Assembly (NCBI GenBank): GCA_018384055.1
Contig: JAHAZL010000030.1
Location: 1-10,739, forward strand
Direction: 5' to 3'
Origin: Treponema sp.
GTDB lineage: Bacteria > Spirochaetota > Spirochaetia > Treponematales > Treponemataceae
DNA length: 10,739 nucleotides
Below the pieces are notes generated by a model, which worked only from the letters and a program-made list of their open reading frames with translations, was not told where the DNA came from and did not search any database. Position 1 is the stretch's first letter. Each line of letters starts with the position of its first letter. A program made the position numbers and the translations under genes. This document shows, piece after piece, positions 1 to 7,099 of the stretch.

Positions 1-2155
1 TCTTTGAATTTCCTTTTGCATTTCCGTATGTAGCAAAAATGTCGTCAACTGTTTCAAGAGCATTGTTGAGGACGCGTGTGCTAAGATTTTCATCCATAAG
101 GATTTCATCCCTCTGTCCGTAGATGAACTTTCTCTGCTGGTTAAGAACATCATCGTAGTCGAGGAGGTGCTTACGGATTTCAAAGTTTCTTTCTTCAACC
201 TTTTTCTGTGCCTTTTCGATTGAGCGGTTGAGCATAGGATGGTTGATAGGTTCACCTGGCTGCATGCCGATTCTAGACATGATAGCCTTCATCTTTTCTC
301 CACCGAAAAGCCTCATCAGGTCGTCGTCCATGGAAATGTAGAACTTTGAGCGACCTGGATCTCCCTGGCGTCCTGAACGGCCGCGGAGCTGGTTGTCGAT
401 ACGGCGGCTTTCATGGCGTTCTGAACCGATGACATAAAGGCCACCGAGAGCCTTAACTTCATTGCAGTCTGCAAGCCATTTGTCGTATTCCATTTTGCGT
501 GCTTCTTCAAGCTTTTCTTCCGAAGCATCTGTTCCTGCGCGTTTCTTGGCACGGCTTTCAAGGGAACCGCCAAGCTTAATGTCTGTACCGCGACCTGCCA
601 TGTTTGTAGCGACTGTAACGGCACCTTTGGCACCCGCATTTTCAATGATGTGAGCTTCGCGCTCATGATTCTTTGCGTTCAAAACTTCATGGGGAATGCC
701 GTTTCTGGTAAGGATTGCGCTTAAGTGTTCTGACTTTTCAACGGAAACAGTACCGATAAGGACTGGCTGTCCCTTTGCGTGGGCTTCCTTTACTTCCTTT
801 GCGATGGCAACCCATTTGTCTGCCTCGTTAAGGTATACTTCGTCATCTTCGTCCTTGCGGGCAACAGGTCTGTGTGTAGGAATTGCAACTACATCAAGTT
901 CGTAGATTTTTGAGAATTCTACTGCTTCTGTTTCTGCTGTACCTGTCATGCCCGAAAGCTTGTCGTACATGCGGAAGAAGTTCTGGTAGGTGATTGTTGC
1001 AAGAGTGCGGCTCTTCTGTGCAATCTTGAGGTGTTCCTTTGCTTCGATTGCCTGGTGGAGTCCGTCTCCGTAGCGGCGTCCTTCAAGGATGCGCCCAGTG
1101 AATTCATCGACAATCTGAACCTGTCCTTCCTGAACAACATAATCAACATCGTTGTGGTAGAGGGTATGGGCGCGGACTGCCTGAGTGAAATAGTGTACAT
1201 ATTCAAAGTTTTCAGAGTCGAAAACTGTAGTTCCCTCTGCAATGAGGTGCTGTTTAAGGAGTATGTCGTTGATTTTGTTCATACCCTTGTCTGTAAAGGA
1301 AACTCGCTTAGACTTTTCATCAAGCTTGTAGTCGCCTTCAAGAGCTTCCCTCTGTTCTGGAGTCATGTCAACTTCATCAGGGTAGTCGTTTGTTTTTGGA
1401 TCCTTTTCAACTTCCTTGAACTGACCTACATATTTGTCAACTTCGTGAAATTTGAAGGTGTCGTCTTCTGCCTGTCCTGAAATGATGAGAGGAGTTCTTG
1501 CTTCGTCAATGAGGATGGAGTCGATTTCATCGACGATACAGAAGTTGAATCCGCGCTGTACCTTTGCAGCCATTTCAATCTGCATGTTGTCGCGGAGGTA
1601 GTCAAAACCGAATTCGCTGTTTGTACCGTAAGTAAGGTCGCAGTTGTATGCTGCCTTGCGGGCTTCATTGCTCATGTTGGAAAGAATGCAGCCTACTGTC
1701 TGACCAAGGAATTTGTATACGCGACCCATCCATTTGCTGTCGCGTTCTGCAAGATATTCGTTGACTGTAACGATGTGAACGCCTTTGCCTGAAAGGGAGT
1801 TGAGGTAAGCTGCACAAACGCACATCAAAGTTTTACCTTCACCTGTCTTCATTTCAGTGATTTTCCCTGAATTGAGGACGAGGGAACCCATGAGCTGGCA
1901 AGGGTATGCCCGTTCACCAAGAACGCGCTTTGCCGCTTCACGGGCAAGGGCAAAAGCATCTACAAGAATATCATCAAGAGTTTCACCCTTTGCAAGGCGA
2001 TCCTTCAAAATCTTTGTCTGTTCAGGGAATTCTTCGTCTTTAAAAGACTGTGCCCATGGTTCGCGGGCTTCAATCTTAGCAACAACAGGCTCAAGTGCCT
2101 TAACTGCACGGTCATTTGCCGAGCCAAATACAAATGTCAATACTTTGTCAAACAT
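1..2155 (-). CDS. secA: Preprotein translocase ATPase SecA (C-terminus cut by left window edge)
   Basis: SecA is the cytoplasmic ATPase that pushes unfolded preproteins through the SecYEG channel. The 718 codons visible include Walker A MKTGEGKT at residues 102-109, the DEAD-type Walker B VDEIDSILIDEARTP starting at residue 208, MAGRGTDIKLGG at 519 and the arginine-finger motif QLRGRSGRQGDPG at 589. These positions closely match E. coli SecA (Walker A lysine at 108, DEAD Asp at 209). Both nucleotide-binding domains, the preprotein cross-linking region between them and part of the helical scaffold are present. The rest of the C-terminal region, where many SecAs carry a zinc-binding tail, lies outside the window. 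SecAs are usually about 840-950 residues, so roughly a fifth is missing because of the edge, not a mutation. The ATG at 2155 starts MFDKVLTFVFGSANDR. No Shine-Dalgarno site precedes it, and a -10-like element lies only 8 nt upstream. The gene is divergent from the lipoprotein gene at 2231. Confidence 0.98.
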   Translation of the reverse strand, partial: MFDKVLTFVFGSANDRAVKALEPVVAKIEAREPWAQSFKDEEFPEQTKILKDRLAKGETLDDILVDAFALAREAAKRVLGERAYPCQLMGSLVLNSGKITEMKTGEGKTLMCVCAAYLNSLSGKGVHIVTVNEYLAERDSKWMGRVYKFLGQTVGCILSNMSNEARKAAYNCDLTYGTNSEFGFDYLRDNMQIEMAAKVQRGFNFCIVDEIDSILIDEARTPLIISGQAEDDTFKFHEVDKYVGQFKEVEKDPKTNDYPDEVDMTPEQREALEGDYKLDEKSKRVSFTDKGMNKINDILLKQHLIAEGTTVFDSENFEYVHYFTQAVRAHTLYHNDVDYVVQEGQVQIVDEFTGRILEGRRYGDGLHQAIEAKEHLKIAQKSRTLATITYQNFFRMYDKLSGMTGTAETEAVEFSKIYELDVVAIPTHRPVARKDEDDEVYLNEADKWVAIAKEVKEAHAKGQPVLIGTVSVEKSEHLSAILTRNGIPHEVLNAKNHEREAHIIENAGAKGAVTVATNMAGRGTDIKLGGSLESRAKKRAGTDASEEKLEEARKMEYDKWLADCNEVKALGGLYVIGSERHESRRIDNQLRGRSGRQGDPGRSKFYISMDDDLMRLFGGEKMKAIMSRIGMQPGEPINHPMLNRSIEKAQKKVEERNFEIRKHLLDYDDVLNQQRKFIYGQRDEILMDENLSTRVLNNALETVDDIFATYGNAKGNSK

Positions 2156-2163
2156 AATAGATA

Positions 2164-2192
2164 AATATACACAATAATTGAATAAAATTCAA
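2164..2192 (-). promoter_or_regulatory. Probable secA sigma-70-type promoter
   Basis: On the minus strand TTGAAT (2192-2187) is followed by a 17-bp spacer and TATATT (2169-2164). These match the -35 and -10 consensus hexamers at 4 of 6 and 5 of 6 positions. Only 8 nt separate the -10 from the secA ATG, so transcription would begin at or next to the start codon. The region is very A+T-rich, so chance matches are possible, but the spacing is ideal. Confidence 0.55.
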
Positions 2193-2195
2193 ATA

Positions 2196-2224
2196 TTGCA
2201 AAATATCTTCTCTTTATGTATCTT
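2196..2224 (+). promoter_or_regulatory. Possible promoter of the 2231-5404 operon
   Basis: TTGCAA (2196-2201), a 17-bp spacer and TATCTT (2219-2224) form a plausible sigma-70-type promoter, each hexamer matching consensus at 4 of 6 positions. The -10 ends 6 nt before the ATG at 2231. Its -35 lies 3 bp from the -35 of the divergent secA promoter, so the two sites are back to back. It is weaker than the secA promoter and rests on pattern alone. Confidence 0.4.
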
Positions 2225-2230
2225 TTTACT

Positions 2231-3445
2231 ATGAAAATCTTGGTAAAATCTGCGGTTTTAGCCCTTTCCCTTGTCCTTCTTTCAGGTTGTGCAAGAAATC
2301 GCGTAGTATCCAGCGTTGACCGCGAAAATCTGTTTTCCCTTGAATATGGAAATTTTGAGGATGAACTCAATCTTTTTGATTTTGGTCATTCCGGAGAAAT
2401 AAATACAAGCCTTTGCATGCGCGACGGTTTTTTCTATATATTGAACGGCGAAGCAAAGAAAATTATGGAAATGAACAGCTATGGCAATTTGCTGACCCTC
2501 TATTACAACAGCGAGACAAATCCGCCACCATCTTTTGCCGGTGAAGAAAATGCAGCCAATTCAACAAGAAATGCAGTTCCATATCCTTTCAATGACATTT
2601 CCCTCATTACGGTTGATTCGAGAAAACATCTCTATGTAGTTGAAAGGCTTCCTCTTGAGCGTCAGGAAAACGATGCAAAGGCAAATCTTTCCTTAAGTCA
2701 GGTAATCCTTCATTTTGATGAGAACAAGAAATTCGTAAACTACATTGGACAGCAGGGGCCAGGCGGAACTCCTTTTTCTTATGTAAAGAACATTTATACA
2801 ACTGACAGAAAAGAGCTGGTTGTTGTCTGCACTGTGCCAACAGGAATGACTGTCTACTGGTATTCAGCAGACGGATTCCTTCTCTATACGATTCCTATTG
2901 AAAAACAGAACATACCTAATCCCTTTGTTGAGGAAAACAATGACTATTTTTATTCCCTTGATAACATAGTTCCTGATTACAAGAACAGAACCATCTATCT
3001 CAAGGTTGATTATTTTTCAAGTTATGTTGACGCTTCTTCAAGAGTTCAGTCCGGCATAGAATATGTAACAAGCCTTATCCATCCTTTCAAGGTTGAAGAA
3101 AATGCCTATGAAATGCCTGTTACAATTCCTCCTTACAGTGAAGAAGTTTCAGAAGGATTTAACAAGGAAACCTATGACATTCCCTATGATTTTCTTGGCG
3201 TTACCGAATCTGGCTGGCTATATTTTATATTAAGTACACAGAACGGCTTTACTGTTCAGATGGTTCAGTCTGACGGTCAGAGAATTCTCAAAAGGAATGT
3301 GGAGCTCAACAGGGAAGCAAACCTTTACTATTCATTCAGTTTAAGCCGCGAAGGAATCATTTCAGTTCTACTTGTTGAAAGGGAAAAGGCATATGTTGCC
3401 TGGTGGCGTGCAGACTCACTCATTCAGGCTGTAATCAAAAACTAG
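2231..3445 (+). CDS. Lipoprotein with NHL/beta-propeller-like repeats
   Basis: The predicted product has 404 residues. It starts with a lipoprotein signal peptide (MKILVKSAVLALSLVLLSGC, lipid-modified Cys at residue 20), so the mature protein should be anchored to a membrane facing the periplasm or outside. After the signal the sequence alternates short beta-rich blocks with turns. Recurrent phrases resembling NHL or six-bladed propeller blades include ITVDSRKHLYVVE, ILHFDENKKFVNYIG and VYWYSADGFLLYTIP. The fold is inferred and the repeats are degenerate. No catalytic motif is visible, and such propellers usually bind proteins or ligands. An in-frame ATG at 2216 would add five residues (MYLFT). 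I prefer 2231 because it gives a compact signal peptide; neither has a Shine-Dalgarno site. It is the first gene of a five-gene rightward cluster and is followed 13 bp later by a membrane protein. I do not recognise a named gene; its role is probably envelope-related. Confidence 0.85.
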   Translation: MKILVKSAVLALSLVLLSGCARNRVVSSVDRENLFSLEYGNFEDELNLFDFGHSGEINTSLCMRDGFFYILNGEAKKIMEMNSYGNLLTLYYNSETNPPPSFAGEENAANSTRNAVPYPFNDISLITVDSRKHLYVVERLPLERQENDAKANLSLSQVILHFDENKKFVNYIGQQGPGGTPFSYVKNIYTTDRKELVVVCTVPTGMTVYWYSADGFLLYTIPIEKQNIPNPFVEENNDYFYSLDNIVPDYKNRTIYLKVDYFSSYVDASSRVQSGIEYVTSLIHPFKVEENAYEMPVTIPPYSEEVSEGFNKETYDIPYDFLGVTESGWLYFILSTQNGFTVQMVQSDGQRILKRNVELNREANLYYSFSLSREGIISVLLVEREKAYVAWWRADSLIQAVIKN

Positions 3446-3449
3446 GCGG
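3444..3449 (+). promoter_or_regulatory. Shine-Dalgarno site setting the 3459 start
   Basis: AGGCGG overlaps the TAG stop of the upstream lipoprotein gene and lies 9 nt before the ATG at 3459. An in-frame TTG at 3450 immediately abuts this site, leaving no usable spacing, so the ATG is preferred. Confidence 0.6.
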
Positions 3450-3458
3450 TTGTTTTCA

Positions 3459-4025
3459 ATGGAAGAATATATAAACGGAGATCCTATTGAGGAAATGGAT
3501 CCTTCAGAGGAAAATCTTGTCTTTCATTATAAAAAGGGAAGTTTCAGAAAAAGGGAAGACCATAGTACAAGGGATCTTGCTACGGGAAAAATAAACCTTA
3601 GGCCAGGACTCATAAAGTCTCTGGTTTCAACTAAAGGAAACAGAATCGTTTTTTTTGTAATGCTTATCTGCATTGGCGTTACTGTTTTTCTTGGACTTTT
3701 CAGGCAGTCTGAAACTGATGTGGTTTCTGGTGTGAGATGCAATGCTTCGGCCTTTTCTTTTGACGGAAATGTGTATGCAACTTTGGAAATGGAAAATACT
3801 CCTAAAAACAAGAGTGAACTTCCCGTTACCATGGAGGTGCTTTTTGAATGCATCAATGTTGAGAATGCTGTAGCAGATAAATATGCGGAAACTGTAATTT
3901 ATGTTCCCGGTGAAAAGCAATATGTAAGGACTGTCTTTACTGATTACGACATGAAAAAACTTAGGGTTTCCCTTAAGGTCGGAAAAGACGAAAAAGTCCT
4001 TGAAACTTCAATTTCACAAAGGTAG
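3459..4025 (+). CDS. Single-pass membrane protein of unknown function
   Basis: This 188-residue protein is one I do not recognise. Residues 1-62 are hydrophilic, acidic at first (MEEYINGDPIEEMDP) and then strongly basic just before the membrane. Residues 63-81 (IVFFVMLICIGVTVFLGLF) form one hydrophobic segment. Residues 82-188 are a polar domain with alternating beta-type patterning, for example FSFDGNVYATLEME and LPVTMEVLFECINVE. By the positive-inside rule the N-terminus is cytoplasmic and the C-terminal domain periplasmic. The C-terminal domain looks like a small beta-sandwich, but this is only an impression. The gene starts 13 bp after the preceding lipoprotein gene and lies 46 bp before the next membrane protein gene, so it is probably co-transcribed and may act with them in the envelope. 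Confidence 0.8.
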   Translation: MEEYINGDPIEEMDPSEENLVFHYKKGSFRKREDHSTRDLATGKINLRPGLIKSLVSTKGNRIVFFVMLICIGVTVFLGLFRQSETDVVSGVRCNASAFSFDGNVYATLEMENTPKNKSELPVTMEVLFECINVENAVADKYAETVIYVPGEKQYVRTVFTDYDMKKLRVSLKVGKDEKVLETSISQR

Positions 4026-4071
4026 TTTGCGTTTTTGATTAAAATGAATTATCCTATTTAAAGGAGATAAT

Positions 4072-4563
4072 ATGGCACAGTTTTATTTTCTTTCTGTATT
4101 GATGAACATTCTTGCAGGTCTCGTCCTTGTTTTTGGAATCAATCTTGTATCACAGAAATTCGATGAAGATTTTGAAGGGGAAGGAGCGTTTGATGATGAT
4201 CTTGGAGAGCTTTCCTCAGGATCTTCTGCATCAAAGGTTAAGAAGACTTTCGGAGAACTAGGTTTGGACAGCCCGAGTTTCCGCATGGTAATCGGTATCC
4301 TTTGTGTCTTTGTTGCCGTAATGAAAATCCTTTCCGTATTTAGAAACGATGTTCCTGTTCTAGGTGATCTTGTTCCTGCTCTTGCCGGTTTTGCAGGAGG
4401 AGCTTCAATTCTCCTCGAATATTACATTTCGACAACGGATACAGAAACTGGAATTAATGAAAATGTTCAGAAAGTATTCATTGATTCAAGAAAGGGTATT
4501 GGATATTTCTGTTTTGCGGCTGCTTTGCTTCACTTTGTGTTCCCTCAGGTTCTCTTCCTCTAG
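4072..4563 (+). CDS. Four-helix integral membrane protein of unknown function
   Basis: This 163-residue protein has four likely membrane segments, at about residues 4-26, 72-90, 94-118 and 143-163. A charged cytosolic or periplasmic loop at about 30-65 is rich in Asp, Glu, Gly and Ser (FDEDFEGEGAFDDDLGEL, then a Ser-rich stretch and KVKK). No transporter or enzyme motif is visible. The ATG has a strong Shine-Dalgarno site, AAGGAG at 4061-4066, 5 nt upstream. The downstream Nudix gene begins 14 bp after its stop. The acidic loop between helices 1 and 2 is its most distinctive trait and could be a docking surface. I cannot assign a family. Confidence 0.8.
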   Translation: MAQFYFLSVLMNILAGLVLVFGINLVSQKFDEDFEGEGAFDDDLGELSSGSSASKVKKTFGELGLDSPSFRMVIGILCVFVAVMKILSVFRNDVPVLGDLVPALAGFAGGASILLEYYISTTDTETGINENVQKVFIDSRKGIGYFCFAAALLHFVFPQVLFL

Positions 4564-4577
4564 AAGGAGATTGCATA

Positions 4578-4988
4578 ATGTCGAATGTTTCCATTGCCTG
4601 CATAGCTTTCAATTCTGAAGTAAAAGTTCTCATTGCCCACAGAAGTCCTACGGGACAGATGGGGAATCGCTGGGAATTTCCCGGCGGTAAGGTAGAAGAT
4701 GGTGAGGATGAAGTTACAGGCATCATTCGAGAATTTAAGGAAGAATTCGGTGTTACTGTAGAAGTTGGGCCCCACATTGCCGACGCTGAATTTGAACACA
4801 ACGGAAAAAAGAGGTTGCTTCATGCCTACAGGATCTTTGTTCCTCATGACGGAATGACGGAAAAATATGTCCTTACAGAACATACGGAATACAGGTGGGC
4901 GGAACTTTCAGAAATATCATCCCTTGATTTTGTGGATTCTGATCTGCTTATATATCCTGCAGTAAAAGCATACGCAGAATCTCTTTAG
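4578..4988 (+). CDS. MutT-type Nudix hydrolase
   Basis: This 136-residue cytoplasmic enzyme carries a textbook Nudix box (GX5EX7REUXEEXGU) at residues 37-59: G37, E43, R51-E52, E55-E56 and G58-V59. The preceding NRWEFPGGKVEDGE segment is typical of the MutT subgroup, which hydrolyses oxidised or non-canonical (deoxy)nucleoside triphosphates to monophosphates and pyrophosphate. Length is right for a single-domain MutT. The real substrate cannot be read from sequence, and other Nudix enzymes act on NDP-sugars or dinucleotides. The start has AAGGAG at 4564-4569, 8 nt upstream. It sits between two membrane or lipoprotein genes and shares the operon. That context hints at a housekeeping role carried along, or at a nucleotide-linked envelope precursor, which is a guess. 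A MutT name would be reasonable but orthology to E. coli mutT is not shown. Confidence 0.92.
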   Translation: MSNVSIACIAFNSEVKVLIAHRSPTGQMGNRWEFPGGKVEDGEDEVTGIIREFKEEFGVTVEVGPHIADAEFEHNGKKRLLHAYRIFVPHDGMTEKYVLTEHTEYRWAELSEISSLDFVDSDLLIYPAVKAYAESL

Positions 4989-4999
4989 GAGTTCTTCTG

Positions 5000-5404
5000 A
5001 TGAAAAAGATTTTTCTAGTACTTGCTTCAGTTTTAGTTTTTTTCTTTTCAGGCTGCTCTAAAGAAAAGGCTATAGATTTGAAATCCTCTGATTTTCTAAG
5101 CATTACACCTGATCAGGAATGGGCAGTAATCAGGGTGCCTTATGCTGCATTCCTTGAGGATTGTGATCATTCAGCCCGTGTTAAAACTCATGCACGAAGC
5201 GGGGATGTTTTCCTTGTGAAGGGGAAGCAGTTTGTAAAAAAAAGCAATGCTGATGAAAATTCCAAGCGTCGCAGAAAGACAGTTGATGAATTTGAAACCT
5301 GGTATAGGTTTGAAGAAGGGTGCCTTGCATCCAGTCTTGTTGACATATACGATACAAAATTAAAAGCTCAGACCGCTTCCGAAAATCTTCTGAAAAAAGA
5401 CTGA
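5000..5404 (+). CDS. Small lipoprotein with SH3-like domain
   Basis: The 134-residue product begins with a lipoprotein signal peptide, MKKIFLVLASVLVFFFSGC, with lipidation predicted at Cys19. The mature part resembles a bacterial SH3-like fold at about residues 41-117. A WAVIRVPYAAF strand comes first, then RVKTHARSGDVFLVKG (the usual 'keep the module small, then a G-x-hydrophobic turn' pattern), a basic linker SKRRRKT at 88-94, and WYRFEEGCLASSLVDIY, like the W-Y-x-V...G-W-V end of SH3b domains. SH3b domains often bind cell-wall or protein ligands, so a periplasmic binding role is plausible but not shown. The Shine-Dalgarno AGGAG (4987-4991) overlaps the Nudix gene's stop codon, showing tight coupling. 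It is the last gene of the cluster and is followed by a terminator 67 bp downstream. Confidence 0.83.
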   Translation: MKKIFLVLASVLVFFFSGCSKEKAIDLKSSDFLSITPDQEWAVIRVPYAAFLEDCDHSARVKTHARSGDVFLVKGKQFVKKSNADENSKRRRKTVDEFETWYRFEEGCLASSLVDIYDTKLKAQTASENLLKKD

Positions 5405-5471
5405 AGAATTTTTCCTGTGCGTCATATTTCAATTATTAAATTATTATTCTTGCCAAATCCGATGAAACGGT

Positions 5472-5497
5472 TTGTCCCGAAGGACAGTTTTTTTTTT
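5472..5497 (+). terminator. Intrinsic terminator of the 2231-5404 operon
   Basis: The stem TGTCC (5473-5477) pairs with GGACA (5482-5486) around a CGAA tetraloop, with a T·G closing pair outside. It is followed by ten consecutive T residues at 5488-5497. This is a classic rho-independent terminator for rightward transcription. On the opposite strand the A-run precedes the stem, so it would not stop leftward transcripts from hisS. Confidence 0.88.
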
Positions 5498-5524
5498 AAA
5501 TTTAAGTCTTGCTAGTGATTTTAT

Positions 5525-5557
5525 AGGCAGAAACTACAGCAAGTGTAGTTTCTGCCT
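5525..5557. repeat. Perfect 14-bp inverted repeat between convergent genes
   Basis: The arms AGGCAGAAACTACA (5525-5538) and TGTAGTTTCTGCCT (5544-5557) pair perfectly around a 5-nt loop GCAAG. There is no T-tract after it on either strand, so it is not a standard intrinsic terminator. It lies 57 nt beyond the hisS stop and could protect the hisS mRNA 3' end, act as a bidirectional barrier, or be a dispersed palindromic repeat. The remainder of the 5405-5613 gap shows nothing else I can name. Confidence 0.8.
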
Positions 5558-5613
5558 GCATCACTGTGTTTTCAGCCATGCAGCCAAAAATACATGTTTT
5601 GCTCCAATTTTAA

Positions 5614-6918
5614 TTAGAGTGGATTTTTGATTTTTGCAGCTGCATCTTCTACAGAAATGTCTGCAAACTGCTGGCGTGTCTTAAGGTTCTTAAGTGTAAG
5701 CTTGTTTGCTGCGGCCTGTTCCTTGCTGATGAGGATACCCCATGGCATGCCTTTCTTTTCTGTAACAGTGTACTGCTTGTTCATCTTTACGCAATCAGGG
5801 AATACTTCAACTGCAACTCCCTTTGAACGCAATGCACTTGCAACTCCCTGATAGTGGGCGGCAAGTTCTTCATCGCCGTTGAAGATTTCTGCATCAAGGT
5901 AACTTCCCTTTGCTTCTGTAATTCCAAGTTCAGTAAGGCCTGCAATAAGGCGGTCCAATCCGATTGAAGCACCAACTCCCGGAAGCTTGTCCTTCATGTA
6001 AAGGCCAGCAAGGTTGTCGTATCTACCGCCTGAACAAACGGACCCGATTGATGGAAGGTCATTGAGGAATGTTTCGTAAACAACGCCTGTGTAGTAGTCA
6101 AGTCCTCGGGTAATGCTTGGGTCAAGGGTGTAGGTTCCGTCGATGCCTGCAGCCTTCATCATTGCGTAGATGTCCTTCATGCGCTTTGAATCAATATCTT
6201 CTCCACCTGCAAGGTTTTCAATATTTGCAAGGGTCTCTTCAAAAGATCCGCAAGGCTTGATGTAGCCAAGGATTTTATCTGCACTTTCTGCGTTGCCTGT
6301 AACTTCTGTAAGTTCCTTCTTTACTTCTTCTTCGCCAACCTTTGCAAGCTTGTCAACAATGCGGAGAATGTCGTCAGACTTTTCCTTTGCTCCGATTTTT
6401 TCAAGGAAGCGGTTGAATATGCCGCGGTGGTTGACATGGATCGTAATATTTTCAACACCGATGGAAGCAAGGGCGGCCTTCATCAATGCAAGAACTTCAA
6501 AGTCTGCTGTAGCACTGTCTGTTCCGACTGCATCAAAATCGCACTGGATGAATTCACGGTAACGGCCTGCCTGAGGTTTTTCTCCACGCCAAACTTTTGA
6601 AATGTGGTAGCGCTTGAAAGGGAAGTATAGTTCTTCCTTGTGCTGTGCAGTATAGCGTGCAAATGGAACCGTAAGGTCAAATCGCATTGCTACATCTCGG
6701 CCGCCGTTGTCTTCAAAACGGAACATCTGCTTTTCTGTTTCGCCGTTGCTTTTGCGGAGAAGAATTTCTGTATATTCAAGAACTGGTGTGTCAATAGGAA
6801 CAAATCCGTATGAACGGTATGTGTGTGTAAGTTTTTCAATCAAATCAGAACGCAAGATTTCGTCCTGTGGCAAAAAGTCTCTGAATCCCTTTAAGATTTT
6901 TGGCTGAATCAAATCCAT
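5614..6918 (-). CDS. hisS: Histidyl-tRNA synthetase
   Basis: This class II aminoacyl-tRNA synthetase charges tRNA-His with histidine in the cytoplasm. The 434-residue length fits bacterial HisRS. Visible are the class II core motif 2 around HISKVWRGEKPQAGRYREF (106-124), RFDLTVPFARY at 79-89, the histidine-binding signature RGLDYYTGVVYE at 271-282 and motif 3 SGGRYDNL to GLDRL at 296-324. The C-terminal anticodon-binding domain starts near residue 340. The sequence TGVVYETFL differs from the E. coli form (NRTVFEWV), placing it in a different bacterial HisRS subgroup. I choose ATG at 6918 because GAGGA precedes it at 7-nt spacing and translation then begins MDLIQPKILKGFRDFLP. A TTG at 6951 would add eleven residues without a ribosome site. 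It is divergent from coaX and convergent with the lipoprotein operon. Confidence 0.98.
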   Translation of the reverse strand: MDLIQPKILKGFRDFLPQDEILRSDLIEKLTHTYRSYGFVPIDTPVLEYTEILLRKSNGETEKQMFRFEDNGGRDVAMRFDLTVPFARYTAQHKEELYFPFKRYHISKVWRGEKPQAGRYREFIQCDFDAVGTDSATADFEVLALMKAALASIGVENITIHVNHRGIFNRFLEKIGAKEKSDDILRIVDKLAKVGEEEVKKELTEVTGNAESADKILGYIKPCGSFEETLANIENLAGGEDIDSKRMKDIYAMMKAAGIDGTYTLDPSITRGLDYYTGVVYETFLNDLPSIGSVCSGGRYDNLAGLYMKDKLPGVGASIGLDRLIAGLTELGITEAKGSYLDAEIFNGDEELAAHYQGVASALRSKGVAVEVFPDCVKMNKQYTVTEKKGMPWGILISKEQAAANKLTLKNLKTRQQFADISVEDAAAKIKNPL

Positions 6919-6925
6919 TTTTATA

Positions 6926-6930
6926 TCCTC
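6926..6930 (-). promoter_or_regulatory. Shine-Dalgarno site setting the hisS start
   Basis: GAGGA on the minus strand lies 7 nt before the ATG at 6918. It excludes the upstream in-frame TTG at 6951 as the main start. Confidence 0.75.
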
Positions 6931-6961
6931 GTTGTTTTGTTTGTTTTGCAAGTTTTTTTAG

Positions 6962-6989
6962 TTTATAAGAAAAGCAAAAAAAAAGTAAT
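6962..6989 (-). promoter_or_regulatory. Possible hisS promoter
   Basis: On the minus strand a good -10 hexamer, TATAAA (6967-6962), lies about 44 nt before the hisS ATG. That would give a leader of about 37 nt containing the Shine-Dalgarno site. The -35 is weak: ATTACT or TTACTT, 15-16 bp further upstream across an A9/T9 tract at 6976-6984. It rests mainly on the -10 and position. Confidence 0.35.
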
Positions 6990-7005
6990 AGGGGGGAGTA
7001 TTAAC

Positions 7006-7051
7006 AATTCATAATTCATAATTCATAATTCATAAGTCATAAGTCATAATT
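7006..7051. repeat. Heptanucleotide tandem repeat in the hisS-coaX spacer
   Basis: Four copies of AATTCAT (7006-7033) are followed by two of the variant AAGTCAT (7034-7047) and a partial AATT. The unit reads ATGAATT or ATGACTT on the minus strand. It sits outside any coding frame, upstream of coaX and of hisS. The change from one unit type to another in blocks suggests expansion by slippage of two founder units. Confidence 0.95.
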
Positions 7052-7064
7052 TTCTTGAAACCTG

Positions 7065-7093
7065 ATGTAAATTATTTCAAATATATGTATAAT
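7065..7093 (+). promoter_or_regulatory. Possible coaX promoter
   Basis: A perfect -10 hexamer TATAAT at 7088-7093 lies 22 nt before the coaX ATG, so the transcript would start close to 7100, right at the Shine-Dalgarno site. The -35 hexamer at 17-bp spacing, ATGTAA (7065-7070), is weak. An alternative is TTGAAA at 7055-7060 with a poor -10, AAATAT, at 7079-7084. One of these probably drives coaX and the protease gene, but I cannot choose. Confidence 0.4.
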
Positions 7094-7099
7094 TCCTTT

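Noticed and set aside
1031..1480. 149-codon rightward open frame opposite secA
   Set aside because: It lies entirely antisense to strongly conserved SecA codons, has no ribosome site, and is explained as a shadow frame.
3527..3920. Two leftward open frames (109 and 97 codons) opposite the single-pass membrane protein
   Set aside because: Both are antisense to a gene with good Shine-Dalgarno and operon placement; neither has a start signal.
5556..5583. Second inverted repeat CTGCAT/ATGCAG after the 14-bp hairpin
   Set aside because: Only 6 bp, it overlaps the much stronger hairpin and lacks a T-tract, so it is likely chance.
6991..6996. G6 run as a phase-variable homopolymer
   Set aside because: Six G residues are short for slippage-driven switching and lie outside coding sequence; only noted alongside the heptamer repeat.
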